NCBI RefSeq assembly: GCF_902859735.1
Contig: NZ_CADIJY010000006.1
Span: 1 to 64,000, forward strand
Direction: 5' to 3'
Source of the DNA: Achromobacter aegrifaciens
GTDB lineage: Bacteria; Pseudomonadota; Gammaproteobacteria; Burkholderiales; Burkholderiaceae_B
Length of the DNA: 64,000 nucleotides
The notes beneath the pieces are model-generated. The model ran no database searches and had not been told where the DNA came from. It saw only the letters and a program-made list of their open reading frames with translations. How positions within the stretch are numbered: the stretch's first letter is position 1; every line of letters begins with the position of its first letter. The position numbers and the translations under genes are program-made. This document shows positions 35,824-45,378 of the stretch, one piece after another.

Positions 35824-37485
35824 TTAGCATGCGGCAGCAGGCCACGCCCGCGCCAGGATGGCCTGCACATCCGCGCCCGCCGCCAGTTCGCCGAACACGC
35901 CGCCGCCCGCGTTCAGGCGGCTGGCGACGAAAGCCTGCGCCACCGGCGCAGGCGCATGCTGGATCAGCAAGGCAGCCTGCCACAAGCGCGCCAGGCCGGC
36001 GGCGATGCGGCGAGCCTGGAACTCGGCCTGGACGCCATCAGCCAGCAAGGTCCGCCAGCGCGCCAGCGCGTCGTCGAAGTCCTGGTACTGCCCCGCCGCC
36101 TGCGCGAACTCGCGCTCCAGCGCGGGCAGCGCTCCGGCCTCGCGCTGCAAGGCGCGCAATACGTCCAGCGCCATGACGTTGCCGGAGCCTTCCCAGATGG
36201 AATTGACCGGGGTTTCGCGGTAAAGCCGGGGCATAGGGCCGTCGTCCACGTAGCCGTTGCCGCCCCAGACCTCCATGCATTCGGCCACCGCGGCGATCGC
36301 GCGCTTGCAGACCCAGAGCTTGGCGGCCGGCGTACCCACGCGGACCAGGGCCCGCGCCGCAGCGTCGGCGCGCTCGTCCACGGCGCGCGCCAGCCGCAGG
36401 CCCAGCATCATGGCCGCCTCGCTTTCAAGCGCCAGGTCGGCCAGCACGTTGCGCATCAGCGGCTGCTCGATCAAGGGCTTGCCGAAGGCGTGACGGTGGC
36501 GCGCATGATGCGCCGACTGCACCAGCGCCTGCCGCAGCAGCGCCGCGCTGCCCAGCACGCAATCCAGCCGGGTGGTGGCGGCCATCTCCAGCAGCACGGC
36601 CAGGCCGCGGCCCGGTTCGCCCACCATGACGCCCCAGGCTTCCTCGAATTCGACCTCGGCGCTGGCGTTGCTGCGGTTGCCCAGCTTGTCCTTCAGCCGG
36701 CGCACGCGCACGGCATTGCGCGGTCCGTCCGGTATCCAGCGCGGCACGAAAAAGCAACTGAGTCCTTCGTCGGTCTGCGCCAGCACCAGATGCGCGTCGG
36801 CCTGCGGCACCGAGAAAAACCATTTGTGGCCGACCAGCAAATAGGCGCGGCCGCGGCCGGGCGCGCCTACTGGCGTGGCGCGCGTGGTGACGGCGCGCAG
36901 GTCGGAGCCGCCCTGCTTCTCCGTCAGGCCCATGCCGATCAGGGCCGAGCGCTTCGCGGCCAGCGGCGCGTCGGCGCCGTCGAACTCCCGCGAATACAGG
37001 GCGTTCAGCCATTGCCCGCCGAAATCCACGACGCCCGCAGGTTCACGCTGCAACAGCGGCACCGCGGCAAACGTCATGGTGGTGGGACACAGGCTGCCCG
37101 CCTCGACCTGCCCCTGCATGACATAGGCCGCGGCCCGCGCCACCTGCGCGCCCGGCTCGGGCTGCACCCAGGCGCGGCTGTGCAGGCCGCGCGCCATGAT
37201 GCCGCCCATCAGCAGATTCCAGGACGGATGGAATTCGACGCGGTCGATGCGGTGGCCGCCGCGGTCGTAGCTGACCAGGCGCGGCGTGCAGCGGTTGGCC
37301 TGCGCGCCGGCTTCCAGCGTCTGCGCGCGGCCTAGCCAGGCGCCATGCGCCGCCAGGTCCGGCTCCCAGGCTTGCGCGCCTTCGCGCCGCACCGCCTCGC
37401 GCAAGGCCGGGTCGGTTTCGTACAAGGAGTAGTCCTCCAGGGGCGGCACCTGGTTGGATACGGTATGTGTCGCGAACGATGACAT
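35824..37485 (-). CDS. aidB: AidB-like acyl-CoA dehydrogenase family protein
   Basis: AidB is a flavin protein of the alkylation response that protects DNA in E. coli. The 553-residue product is of AidB length, longer than ordinary acyl-CoA dehydrogenases. The flavin-binding [14 protein letters not shown] is typical, and [22 protein letters not shown] and [19 protein letters not shown] are AidB signatures. GGGAG lies 6 bp before the ATG. No ada or alkA is adjacent, although mpg lies about 4 kb downstream. Confidence 0.9.
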   Translation of the reverse strand: MSSFATHTVSNQVPPLEDYSLYETDPALREAVRREGAQAWEPDLAAHGAWLGRAQTLEAGAQANRCTPRLVSYDRGGHRIDRVEFHPSWNLLMGGIMARGLHSRAWVQPEPGAQVARAAAYVMQGQVEAGSLCPTTMTFAAVPLLQREPAGVVDFGGQWLNALYSREFDGADAPLAAKRSALIGMGLTEKQGGSDLRAVTTRATPVGAPGRGRAYLLVGHKWFFSVPQADAHLVLAQTDEGLSCFFVPRWIPDGPRNAVRVRRLKDKLGNRSNASAEVEFEEAWGVMVGEPGRGLAVLLEMAATTRLDCVLGSAALLRQALVQSAHHARHRHAFGKPLIEQPLMRNVLADLALESEAAMMLGLRLARAVDERADAAARALVRVGTPAAKLWVCKRAIAAVAECMEVWGGNGYVDDGPMPRLYRETPVNSIWEGSGNVMALDVLRALQREAGALPALEREFAQAAGQYQDFDDALARWRTLLADGVQAEFQARRIAAGLARLWQAALLIQHAPAPVAQAFVASRLNAGGGVFGELAAGADVQAILARAWPAAAC

Positions 37486-37549
37486 GGCTGCTCCCTGGAT
37501 CGGTCCACTGATGTGCCGCCAGCCCGCGGCGCGGTCAGCCCCTTCGGGC

Positions 37550-39079
37550 CTATCTGGCCATCGGCGCCACCAGGGCCCAGGGCCGCAGCGCCTCGACCTG
37601 CGCCGCCAGCTCCAGCAGCAGCGCCTCGCTGCCCAGCGGCCCCATCAGCTGGATGCCGATGGGCAGGCCGTCGGACGACATGCCGAAGGGGATGGAGATG
37701 GCGGGCATGCCGGTCAGATTGGCCAAGGGCGCAAACGGCGAATAGCCGATGACGCCCTTCTTGCCCAAACGGTAGGCCAGGTAGTCGGCGTTGTCCATGG
37801 CGTAGCGGCCGATGGGCGCCGGCGGCTGCGCCAGCACCGGGCTCAGGAACAGGTCGTAGCCTTGCGCGCCGTCGCGTTCCAGGAAGCGGCCGACCCGGCG
37901 CGTGATCTCGTGGCAGGTGTCGACGCAGGCCACGTACTGCGCGCCGGAGATGGCGCGGGCGTATTCGCGCGCGCCCAGCGTTGTCGGTTGCAATTCATCG
38001 GCGGCCAGGCGGCGGCCGCGCGCGGCCACGAAGGCGTCAATGGCGTTGGCCGCCGCGCTCGCGATCAGCGGCAGCATCGGCGACAGCACCTCCTCGGATC
38101 CCACCGGCGGCGCGGCAGGCACGAGTTCATGGCCCAGCGACGCGAAAAGCTGCGCGGCCTCGTCCACGGCGGCCGCCACTTCAGGATGGATGGCCTCGCC
38201 CTCGTAGGTCGTGTTGACGAAGGCAATGCGACGCCGTGCGGCCGATTGCGGATCAGCAGCGACGCGCGCCACCACGGCGCGGTAGGAGTCAGCCGGCAGT
38301 GCCGGCGCGGCGTAAGGCGCACCCACGTCGGCGCCGGCGCTGATGTCCAGCGACGCGGCGCAGTCGCGCACCGACAGGGTCATCATGTGTTCGGTGGCCA
38401 GGCCGCCCCAGCCTTCACCCTTCAGCGGGCCCAGCGGCATCAAGCCGCGCGAAGGCTTCAGGCCCAGTACGCCGCAGCAGGACGAAGGAATGCGGATCGA
38501 CCCGCCGCCGTCACTGCCATGGGCGATGCGCACCATGCCGCTGGCCAGCGCAGCGCCTGCGCCGCCGCTGGACCCGCCCGCGCTATGGCCCGCCTTCCAG
38601 GGGTTCTGGGTGGCCGGCCCGTAGACCGGCGATTCGGTGGTGGGGCTCAGGCCCAATTCGGCGCTGGTCGTGCGGCCGAACGGAATCAGGCCCGCGCGGC
38701 GGTAGCGCTTGACGATCTCGGCGTCGACGTTCCATTCCACCTGGCCGTACAGCACCGAACCCATGGCGCTGGGCAGGCCCAGCGCCGCCGTGCCCAGGTC
38801 CTTGAGCAAGGTGGGTACGCCCAGGAACGGCCGTCTCTGCAATTGCGCCAACCGCTGTTCCTGCGACTGGCCGCCCAGCTCCTCGTCCAATGACTGCGCC
38901 AGGCGCAGGCCGATTTCCGCCTGCAGGCCGCAGGCGGCGTTGATCGAGGGATTGCGGGCCGCCACCCGGTCCACCGCCTGCTGCATCGCAGCAAGCGCAG
39001 TGGTGACCCCTTGTGCGATATCGGCGCCCAGCGCCGTCGCGTCCAGGGTGGAGGAATCATGGCGTTCAGCGGTGCTCAT
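37550..39079 (-). CDS. Amidase-signature family hydrolase
   Basis: This 509-residue hydrolase probably cleaves an amide bond. The Ser-cisSer-Lys triad is visible: Lys93 in PTLLKDLG, Ser170/171 in the GGSSGG motif, and nucleophile Ser194 in DGGGSIRIPSS. It is not GatA, because the genomic context and sequence differ from the glutamyl-tRNA amidotransferase subunit. Its substrate is unknown. The gene lies 64 bp upstream of aidB on the same strand. Confidence 0.88.
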   Translation of the reverse strand: MSTAERHDSSTLDATALGADIAQGVTTALAAMQQAVDRVAARNPSINAACGLQAEIGLRLAQSLDEELGGQSQEQRLAQLQRRPFLGVPTLLKDLGTAALGLPSAMGSVLYGQVEWNVDAEIVKRYRRAGLIPFGRTTSAELGLSPTTESPVYGPATQNPWKAGHSAGGSSGGAGAALASGMVRIAHGSDGGGSIRIPSSCCGVLGLKPSRGLMPLGPLKGEGWGGLATEHMMTLSVRDCAASLDISAGADVGAPYAAPALPADSYRAVVARVAADPQSAARRRIAFVNTTYEGEAIHPEVAAAVDEAAQLFASLGHELVPAAPPVGSEEVLSPMLPLIASAAANAIDAFVAARGRRLAADELQPTTLGAREYARAISGAQYVACVDTCHEITRRVGRFLERDGAQGYDLFLSPVLAQPPAPIGRYAMDNADYLAYRLGKKGVIGYSPFAPLANLTGMPAISIPFGMSSDGLPIGIQLMGPLGSEALLLELAAQVEALRPWALVAPMAR

Positions 39080-39185
39080 GCTTGCAATGCTCCAGGTGAC
39101 TGACGGCGGATTGCCGCTGACGCCAGGATATCGGCAGTCGCTGCGGGCAACAAGCTCACGCCCCTGCGATGCCGCCGCGGCCGGA

Positions 39186-40556
39186 TCAGTTCTGGCCTGC
39201 GGCCTGGTCTTCGTCGTCGTCCCCGGCGTCGCCCTCGTCCGCAGTGCCGAGCAGGAGCCGGGCGTCGGCTTCGGGCAGCGCCTCGACGGCTTTCAGGTTC
39301 TTGAGCATGGCGCGGGTGCGCACTTCCGTCTGGCCGATCTTGTTGCTGGCGGTGTCCAGCGTCTTCTTGACGCTGGCCAGGGATTCGCCGAACTTGCCGA
39401 ACTCCGTCTTGACCGCGCGCAGCACCTGCCAGACCTCGGACGAACGCTGTTCGATCGCCAGCGTGCGAAACCCCATCTGCAGGCTGTTCAACAATGCCGC
39501 CAGGTTGCTGGGGCCGGCCACGTTGACGCGCAGGTCATGCAGCTTATCGAGCAGCCCCGGGCGGCGCAGCACCTCCGCGTACAGGCTCTCGGTAGGCAGG
39601 AACATGATGGCGAAGTCGGTGGTGTGCGGCGGCGCCACGTACTTGCCGGCGATCAGGCGCGCCTGCAGTTCCACCGCGCGGCCCAGCGCGGCGCCGGCGT
39701 TCTTCACGCCTTCGGTGTCGGCGGCTTCCTGCGCGTCCATAAGGCGCTCGTACTCTTCCTTGGGAAACTTGGCGTCGATCGGCAGCCAGACGGGTTCGCC
39801 GCCATCGCCGCGCCCCGGCAGGCGGATGGCGAACTCCACCACGGCATCGCTGCCCGGCACGGGCTTGATGTTGCTGGCGTATTGGTCCGGCGTCATGTTG
39901 TCCTCGATCAGCCTGGCCAGTTGCACCTCGCCCCAGGTGCCGCGCGACTTGACGTTGGTCAGCACCCGCTTCAGGTCGCCCACGCCCGCCGCCAGGGCCT
40001 GCATTTCGCCCAGGCCCTTGTGCACGGCCTCCAGGCGGTCCGACACCAGCTTGAAGGACTCGCCCAGGCGCTGCTCCAGCGTGGCGTGGAGCTTTTCGTC
40101 CACGGTGCGGCGCATTTCGTCGAGCTTGGCGCTGTTGTCGGTTTGCAACGATTGCAGCCGCTGGTCGACCGTGGCGCGCACTTCCATCAGGCGCCGCTCG
40201 TTGATCTGGATGAGGCCCTGCAACTGCTCGGAGAAACCCGCCGCAAATCGCGCCAGCGATTCCGCCGACTCCGCGCGCGCGGCCTGGGCGTCACGCGACA
40301 ACCCGGCGCGCAAATCGCCATGCGACTGCGACAGCTCCACCCTCAAGGCGCGGGTGGAGTCCGCGAATTCGCTGCGCAGGCCGCGCTGCCCTTCCGCGAT
40401 GTCGGCGCGCAGCGCGCGCTCGGTGCGTTCCAGGCTTTCCAGCAGCGCGTCGAGCCGGGCATCCTGCGCGGGCGGGCGCAGCCATGCCAGCAAGGCCGCC
40501 AAAAAGGCCAGAACGGCGCCGCCCGCGGCGATCCAAAGCAGATGTATGTCGTTCAA
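39186..40556 (-). CDS. rmuC: DNA recombination protein RmuC
   Basis: RmuC-family proteins limit recombination at inverted repeats and carry a nuclease-like fold. From the proposed TTG start the protein has 456 residues: one N-terminal membrane helix (WIAAGGAVLAFLAALLAWL), a long coiled coil, then the RmuC domain with NVKSRGTWGEVQLARLIEDN, PIDAKFPKEEYERL and FLPTESLYAEVL. The TTG at 40556 is favoured because GGAG lies 9 bp upstream and the membrane helix follows; an ATG at 40631 would add 25 residues. Confidence 0.9.
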   Translation of the reverse strand: MNDIHLLWIAAGGAVLAFLAALLAWLRPPAQDARLDALLESLERTERALRADIAEGQRGLRSEFADSTRALRVELSQSHGDLRAGLSRDAQAARAESAESLARFAAGFSEQLQGLIQINERRLMEVRATVDQRLQSLQTDNSAKLDEMRRTVDEKLHATLEQRLGESFKLVSDRLEAVHKGLGEMQALAAGVGDLKRVLTNVKSRGTWGEVQLARLIEDNMTPDQYASNIKPVPGSDAVVEFAIRLPGRGDGGEPVWLPIDAKFPKEEYERLMDAQEAADTEGVKNAGAALGRAVELQARLIAGKYVAPPHTTDFAIMFLPTESLYAEVLRRPGLLDKLHDLRVNVAGPSNLAALLNSLQMGFRTLAIEQRSSEVWQVLRAVKTEFGKFGESLASVKKTLDTASNKIGQTEVRTRAMLKNLKAVEALPEADARLLLGTADEGDAGDDDEDQAAGQN

Positions 40557-40696
40557 AAGATGCGTCTCCAAAGCCGGGATTGTAGGACTCCGGCCACGCC
40601 TTCCCCGGTAAATCCGGCCGAGATTCGGCATCTGGCGGACTCATGCTCCAGCTCAAGGATTAAACTCGGGAGCATCCAAACAGGCTTGATCTCCCC

Positions 40697-41395
40697 TTGA
40701 ACCCCGCAGATCCTTCTCTCTGTACGCCCGCGGCGTCTTTCCAGTCCATCTTCGGGCCGCTGGACCTGAACGCCGCCACGCCGGTCGCCTCCGGCCATGA
40801 CCGGCACATCTTCCAGCACCCCAACATGCCGTCCTTGCTCGTCAAGGTCATGGACATGCGCGCCCGCGCGATTTATCTGGAGGCCCGCCCGTTCAAGCGC
40901 TGGTATAAGCAATACCAGCGCGAAAGCGCGTACCGCGTCTACCTGACCGAAATCTACGAATACGTCACCACCACCACCCGCCCCTCGGGCGTATGGCAGG
41001 TGCCCATGGCGCGCATACTCGGCGTGGCCCAAACCACGCTGGGCTTGGGCCTGGTCGTCGAGAAAATCCGCGACGCCGACGGCAACATCGCCCCCACCGT
41101 GACGGACCTGGCCAGGCAGGGCAAGCTCGACGACGCCCTCAGCGCGCAGCTGGACGAATTCTTCCAGGATCTGGCCGATGCCCACGTGGTTCTGCACGAT
41201 GTCTCCGCCAGCAACATCGCCTGTGGCCTGAATGCCGACGGCAAGCAGGGCTTGTACCTGATCGACGGCTTCGGCGGCCTGCCGCTGATCCCGATCTATG
41301 CCTGGAGCAAGCGCCTGAACAGCCGGCGCATCCACCGCAAGTACGTGCGCATGCGCGCGGCCCTGGCCGAACGTATTGCCACCGGCGGGTTCTGA
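40697..41395 (+). CDS. YrbL-family (PhoP regulatory network) protein
   Basis: The 232-residue product belongs to the YrbL family, small proteins with kinase-like sequence features (VLHDVSASNIAC resembling the HxDxxxxN catalytic loop, and LYLIDGFGG resembling DFG). YrbL is PhoP-controlled in enterobacteria; its biochemical function is unknown. The only usable start is a TTG at 40697 without a clear SD, since an in-frame stop lies at 40661. It is divergent from rmuC. Confidence 0.82.
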   Translation: MNPADPSLCTPAASFQSIFGPLDLNAATPVASGHDRHIFQHPNMPSLLVKVMDMRARAIYLEARPFKRWYKQYQRESAYRVYLTEIYEYVTTTTRPSGVWQVPMARILGVAQTTLGLGLVVEKIRDADGNIAPTVTDLARQGKLDDALSAQLDEFFQDLADAHVVLHDVSASNIACGLNADGKQGLYLIDGFGGLPLIPIYAWSKRLNSRRIHRKYVRMRAALAERIATGGF

Positions 41396-41435
41396 CGCGC
41401 CCTGCGCAGACGCGGCCGGGGCGCGGGCCGGTCGG

Positions 41436-42209
41436 TTACGCCTGCGGCGCCTCTGGCAACACCACGCCCTGGCGGTCCACCCATACGTAGTCGTGGCCGG
41501 CGCGCTGTCCGCGGCGCAAGGGATTGCGCGTGCAAAAGGCCGCGTAAGCAGGGTCCACAAAACGGTAGTGCAGGTGTTCGTCCCGGCCCAGCGGAATGCC
41601 CAGGCGCGTGGTGCAGATCAGGGCTTCGGGCGACTCCCCCACATCCTCCACATACAGCGCCTGCGGGTCGAAACCGCGTGCGTCCCAGTCCGGCACTTTC
41701 AGGCCCAGCGCCCGGCACAGCAGGGTCTGGCCGGCGCACAGGCCGGAGACCGGTCGCGGCCGCCCCTGTGCATCGGGGTTCAACTCCAGCATGCGGGCCA
41801 GCGCTTGCGGTCCGGACAGCGCGTCCGTCCAGGGATAGGCGGATTTGATCAGCACGGCATTGCCCGGCCCTCCCGCGCTGAAATTCAGCGAATCCCCGCC
41901 GCGGGCGTAATACATGTAGACCGTACCGCCGTCCATGAACAGCGCGCGCCGCTTATGGGTGTACCCCAGCGACGCATGGCTGCCCTTCTCTTCCAGGTAA
42001 TAGGCTTCGGTCTCGATGATGCGGGCCGACAGCCACAGGTCGCCCACGCGGTGGCGGATGACCTTGCCCGGCAGCTCGCGCGCCAGCTGGGCGGCGTCGC
42101 GGTCGAAGAAGGCGTCAGGCAAGGCCCGGCCGGGCGCGCCCGGCGCCAGGCCGGCCTGGGCCGCCGCCTCAGGCGAAACGTTCGCCGTAGCGCTTTTCGC
42201 TGAAGCCAA
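41436..42209 (-). CDS. mpg: DNA-3-methyladenine glycosylase (Mpg/AAG family)
   Basis: This enzyme excises alkylated purines such as 3-methyladenine. The 257-residue product has the AAG fold. IIETEAYYLEEKGSHAS contains the catalytic Glu and the DNA-intercalating region, and MDGGTVYMYYARG and GNAVLIKSAYP are conserved. The TTG at 42209 is supported by GAGGTGAG just upstream but overlaps the ArsC-like gene by 41 bp; a TTG at 42122 is an alternative. With aidB nearby, alkylation repair functions are loosely clustered here. Confidence 0.9.
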   Translation of the reverse strand: MASAKSATANVSPEAAAQAGLAPGAPGRALPDAFFDRDAAQLARELPGKVIRHRVGDLWLSARIIETEAYYLEEKGSHASLGYTHKRRALFMDGGTVYMYYARGGDSLNFSAGGPGNAVLIKSAYPWTDALSGPQALARMLELNPDAQGRPRPVSGLCAGQTLLCRALGLKVPDWDARGFDPQALYVEDVGESPEALICTTRLGIPLGRDEHLHYRFVDPAYAAFCTRNPLRRGQRAGHDYVWVDRQGVVLPEAPQA

Positions 42210-42525
42210 CGCTCACCTCGCCATCGGGCGTGACCGTGACCGGGCGGCGCACCAATGCCGGATACTCGGCGATCAACTGGGTCCACTGCGCATCGGTGTG
42301 CGCCGTCTTGCGCTCTTCGGGCAGGTTGCGCCAGGTCATGGACGTGCGGTTGACCAGTTTTTCCCAGCCGCCGACCTGGTCCGCCCAGGCTTTCAGCGTG
42401 GCGGCCGGCACCGGGTTGTCGCGGTAGTCCACGAACGCGTGGGCGACGCCATGCGCCGTCAGCCAGTCGCGCGCCTTGACGCAGGTGCTGCACTTGGTCA
42501 GGCCATACAGGGTGGTTTGCTTCAT
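42169..42525 (-). CDS. ArsC/Spx-family reductase-like protein (YffB type)
   Basis: This 118-residue thioredoxin-fold protein begins MKQTTLYGLTKCSTCVKARDWL, with a CxxC pair at 12-15. It matches the YffB branch of the ArsC family rather than a plasmid arsenate reductase, and no ars genes are nearby. The start overlaps the potI stop as ATGA, so it may be translated from the pot transcript. Function not established. Confidence 0.87.
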   Translation of the reverse strand: MKQTTLYGLTKCSTCVKARDWLTAHGVAHAFVDYRDNPVPAATLKAWADQVGGWEKLVNRTSMTWRNLPEERKTAHTDAQWTQLIAEYPALVRRPVTVTPDGEVSVGFSEKRYGERFA

Positions 42526-43331
42526 TTGGGTTCGGACTCCTTGCGCCATTGCATGCGGTTGGCCAGGATCACGCAAGTGCCGACCGCCAGGATGAAGAGG
42601 GTCGCCAGCGCGTTGATCTCGGGTTTCAGGCCCAGGCGCACGCGCGAGAAAACTTCCATGGGCAACGTGCTGGAGCTGGGGCCGGACAGGAACGAGGCCA
42701 GCACCACGTCGTCCAGCGACAGGGTGAAGGACAGCAGCCAGGCCGAGGCCAGCGCCGGCGCGATCAGCGGCAGCGTGATCTTGAAGAACACGGTCATGGG
42801 CGTGGCGCCCAGGTCCAGCGCGGCTTCTTCCAGCGAACGGTCCAGGTCGCGGATGCGGGTCTGGATGACCACCGCGACAAAGGCCATGCACAGGGTCACG
42901 TGGCCGACCCAGATCGTGAAGATGCCGTTTTCGGCGGGCCAGCCCAGGCTGCCGCGCAGCTCCACGAACATCAGCAGTAGCGAGATGCCCAGCACCACTT
43001 CGGGGATGACCAGCGGCGCGCTCAGCATGCCCACGTACAAGGCGAAGCCGCGGAAGCGCCCCATGCGCCCCAGCACGTAGCCGGCCCAGGTGCCGATGAT
43101 GACGGCGGCGGTAGCAGTCATGGCGGCAATGCGGAACGACAGCCAGGCCGCGCGCAGCAGCGCGTCGTCGTTGAACAGCGAGTGATACCAGCGGAACGAG
43201 AAACCGGTCCAGGACGTGACGGTGGGCGACTCGTTGAACGAGAACACCATCAGGCTGATGATGGGCACGTACAGGAAAAAGTACCCCAGTCCCAGCACGA
43301 CGGCGCGCAAAGTCTTGTTGGGCCCGTTCAT
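42522..43331 (-). CDS. potI: Putrescine ABC transporter permease PotI
   Basis: This inner-membrane permease of the PotFGHI uptake system has 269 residues and about six helices. The EAA loop EEAALDLGATPMTVFFKITLP contacts the ATPase. It overlaps potH by 4 bp and is the last of the four pot genes. Confidence 0.93.
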   Translation of the reverse strand: MNGPNKTLRAVVLGLGYFFLYVPIISLMVFSFNESPTVTSWTGFSFRWYHSLFNDDALLRAAWLSFRIAAMTATAAVIIGTWAGYVLGRMGRFRGFALYVGMLSAPLVIPEVVLGISLLLMFVELRGSLGWPAENGIFTIWVGHVTLCMAFVAVVIQTRIRDLDRSLEEAALDLGATPMTVFFKITLPLIAPALASAWLLSFTLSLDDVVLASFLSGPSSSTLPMEVFSRVRLGLKPEINALATLFILAVGTCVILANRMQWRKESEPK

Positions 43332-44248
43332 TTGCGGCCTCCGTTCGCCTGTTCCTGCTGCTTGACCTGGTTGTATTGGAAGTACACCAGCGGCACCAGC
43401 AGCAACAGCACCATCACGCAGGTCACGGCCGAAGCCATGGGCCAGTCGGCGTTGTTGAAGAACTCATTCCACATCACGCGGCCCATCATGAGCGTGTTGG
43501 CGCCGCCCAGCATTTCGGGGATCACGTACTCGCCCACCGCCGGGATGAACACCAGCATGGCGCCGGCAATCACGCCCTGGCGCGACAGCGGCACCGTGAT
43601 CTGCCAGAACGCCTGCCAGGGCTTGGCGCCCAGATCGTAGGCGGCTTCCAGCAGGCGCAGGTCCATCTTCACCAGCGTGGCGTACAGCGGCAGGATGAAG
43701 AATGGCAGGTAGGCGTAAACCATGCCGATGTAGACGGCGACGTCGGTGCGGTAGATTTCCAGCGGACTGGAAATGATGCCCAGGCCCTGCAGCAGGTTGT
43801 TGAGCAGCCCGTCGTTGCGCAGGATGCCGACCCAGGCGTATACGCGCAGGAGCAGCGAAGTCCAGAACGGCAGGATCACACCCAAAAGCAGCAGGTTGCG
43901 CACCGCCGGCGACGAACGCGCGATGTAATAGGCGATGGGATAGCCGATCAGCACGCAGAAGAGCGTGGTGATGGCGGCGATCTTCACCGAATTCAGATAC
44001 GTGGCGAAGTACAGGCTGTCCGTGAACAGCAGGATGTAGCCGCGCAGGTGCAGGCTGAACTGCACCGCCTCGTCCTTGAATTCCGCCAGGGACGTATAGG
44101 GCGGAATGCCGAACTTCAGTTCGGCGAAACTGATCTTCAGGACCAGCAGGAACGGCACCAGCAGGAACAGCACCAGCCAGGCGAACGGCGGCACCACCGC
44201 CAGCGCCCGGCCCGACGGCAACCAGTCGCGGGGCGAAAAGCGGATCAT
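43328..44248 (-). CDS. potH: Putrescine ABC transporter permease PotH
   Basis: PotH pairs with PotI to form the channel. The 306-residue product has about six membrane helices and the EAA-type loop LLEAAYDLGAKPWQAFWQITVP. It starts inside the last codons of potG (4-bp overlap). Confidence 0.93.
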   Translation of the reverse strand: MIRFSPRDWLPSGRALAVVPPFAWLVLFLLVPFLLVLKISFAELKFGIPPYTSLAEFKDEAVQFSLHLRGYILLFTDSLYFATYLNSVKIAAITTLFCVLIGYPIAYYIARSSPAVRNLLLLGVILPFWTSLLLRVYAWVGILRNDGLLNNLLQGLGIISSPLEIYRTDVAVYIGMVYAYLPFFILPLYATLVKMDLRLLEAAYDLGAKPWQAFWQITVPLSRQGVIAGAMLVFIPAVGEYVIPEMLGGANTLMMGRVMWNEFFNNADWPMASAVTCVMVLLLLVPLVYFQYNQVKQQEQANGGRK

Positions 44249-45372
44249 GACGCCAGCACCGTGGCGCTGTCGGCGTCCCAGCTGACGAAGATCTCTTCAT
44301 CGATGCCGGGCGCGTCCATCTGGGCCAGCAACTGGCTGGGCACGCTGGCCTCGACCGTCTTGCCGGAATCCAGGCGGATCTGATAGAGCGCGTAGCTGCC
44401 CATCCAGGCCATGTGGCTGACCATGCCATGGGCCCAGTTGTATTCGGCTTCGGGCTGCTCGCGCGACACCACCAGGCGTTCAGGGCGGATGGAGACGTGC
44501 ACTTCCATGCCCAGCGGCTCGCTCACGCCGTGGTTGACGAAGAGCGGACGGGTCAGCTCGCCGCACTCGATGGCGACGTGGTCCGGTTCATCGACCACGA
44601 TGGTGCCGGTGAACATGTTGGTCGACCCGATGAAGCTGGCAACGAAGCGGGAATTCGGAAAGGCGTAGACGTCCTGCGGCGTGCCGCATTGGACGATCTG
44701 GCCTTCGGTCATGACGGCCAGGCGGTGGGCCATGGTCATGGCTTCTTCCTGGTCGTGCGTGACCATGATGCAGGTCACGCCGACCTGCTCCAGGATCTTC
44801 ACGAGTTCGATCTGGGTCTTCTGGCGGATCTGCTTGTCCAAGGCGGACATGGGCTCGTCCAGCAGCAGCAGCTTGGGCCGCTTGACCAGGCTGCGCGCCA
44901 GGGCCACGCGCTGCTGCTGGCCGCCCGACAGCTGGTTGGGCTTGCGGCGCGAATAACCGGCCATCTGGACCAGGTCCAGGGCTTCGAACACGCGGTCATG
45001 GATCTCGGCCCGGTCCACGCCTTCCTGCTTCAGGCCGAAGGCCACGTTGGCCTCGACCGTCATGTGCGGGAACAGCGCGTAGGACTGGAACATCATGTTC
45101 ACGGGCCGGCGGTACGGCGGCACGTGCGTGATGTCTTCGCCGTCCAGGAATATCTGGCCCGAGGTGGCTTCCTCGAAGCCCGCCAGCATGCGCAGCAAGG
45201 TGGACTTGCCGCTGCCCGAACTGCCGAGCAGGGCGAAGATCTCGTTGCGCTTGACCGAGAGATTGACGGAACGGACGGCGACCACATCGCCGAAGATCTT
45301 TACGACATCGGAAATCCGGACGAACTCGTCCGGATCGGCCGAATGCTGCGCCGAGTAACGGCTATCGCTCAT
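44245..45372 (-). CDS. potG: Putrescine ABC transporter ATPase PotG
   Basis: This ATPase drives PotHI. The 375-residue protein has Walker A GSSGSGKST, signature LSGGQQQR, Walker B LLLLDEPMSALD and a C-terminal TOBE domain (from about 290). It starts 6 bp after the potF stop. Confidence 0.94.
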   Translation of the reverse strand: MSDSRYSAQHSADPDEFVRISDVVKIFGDVVAVRSVNLSVKRNEIFALLGSSGSGKSTLLRMLAGFEEATSGQIFLDGEDITHVPPYRRPVNMMFQSYALFPHMTVEANVAFGLKQEGVDRAEIHDRVFEALDLVQMAGYSRRKPNQLSGGQQQRVALARSLVKRPKLLLLDEPMSALDKQIRQKTQIELVKILEQVGVTCIMVTHDQEEAMTMAHRLAVMTEGQIVQCGTPQDVYAFPNSRFVASFIGSTNMFTGTIVVDEPDHVAIECGELTRPLFVNHGVSEPLGMEVHVSIRPERLVVSREQPEAEYNWAHGMVSHMAWMGSYALYQIRLDSGKTVEASVPSQLLAQMDAPGIDEEIFVSWDADSATVLAS

Positions 45373-45378
45373 GATGAC

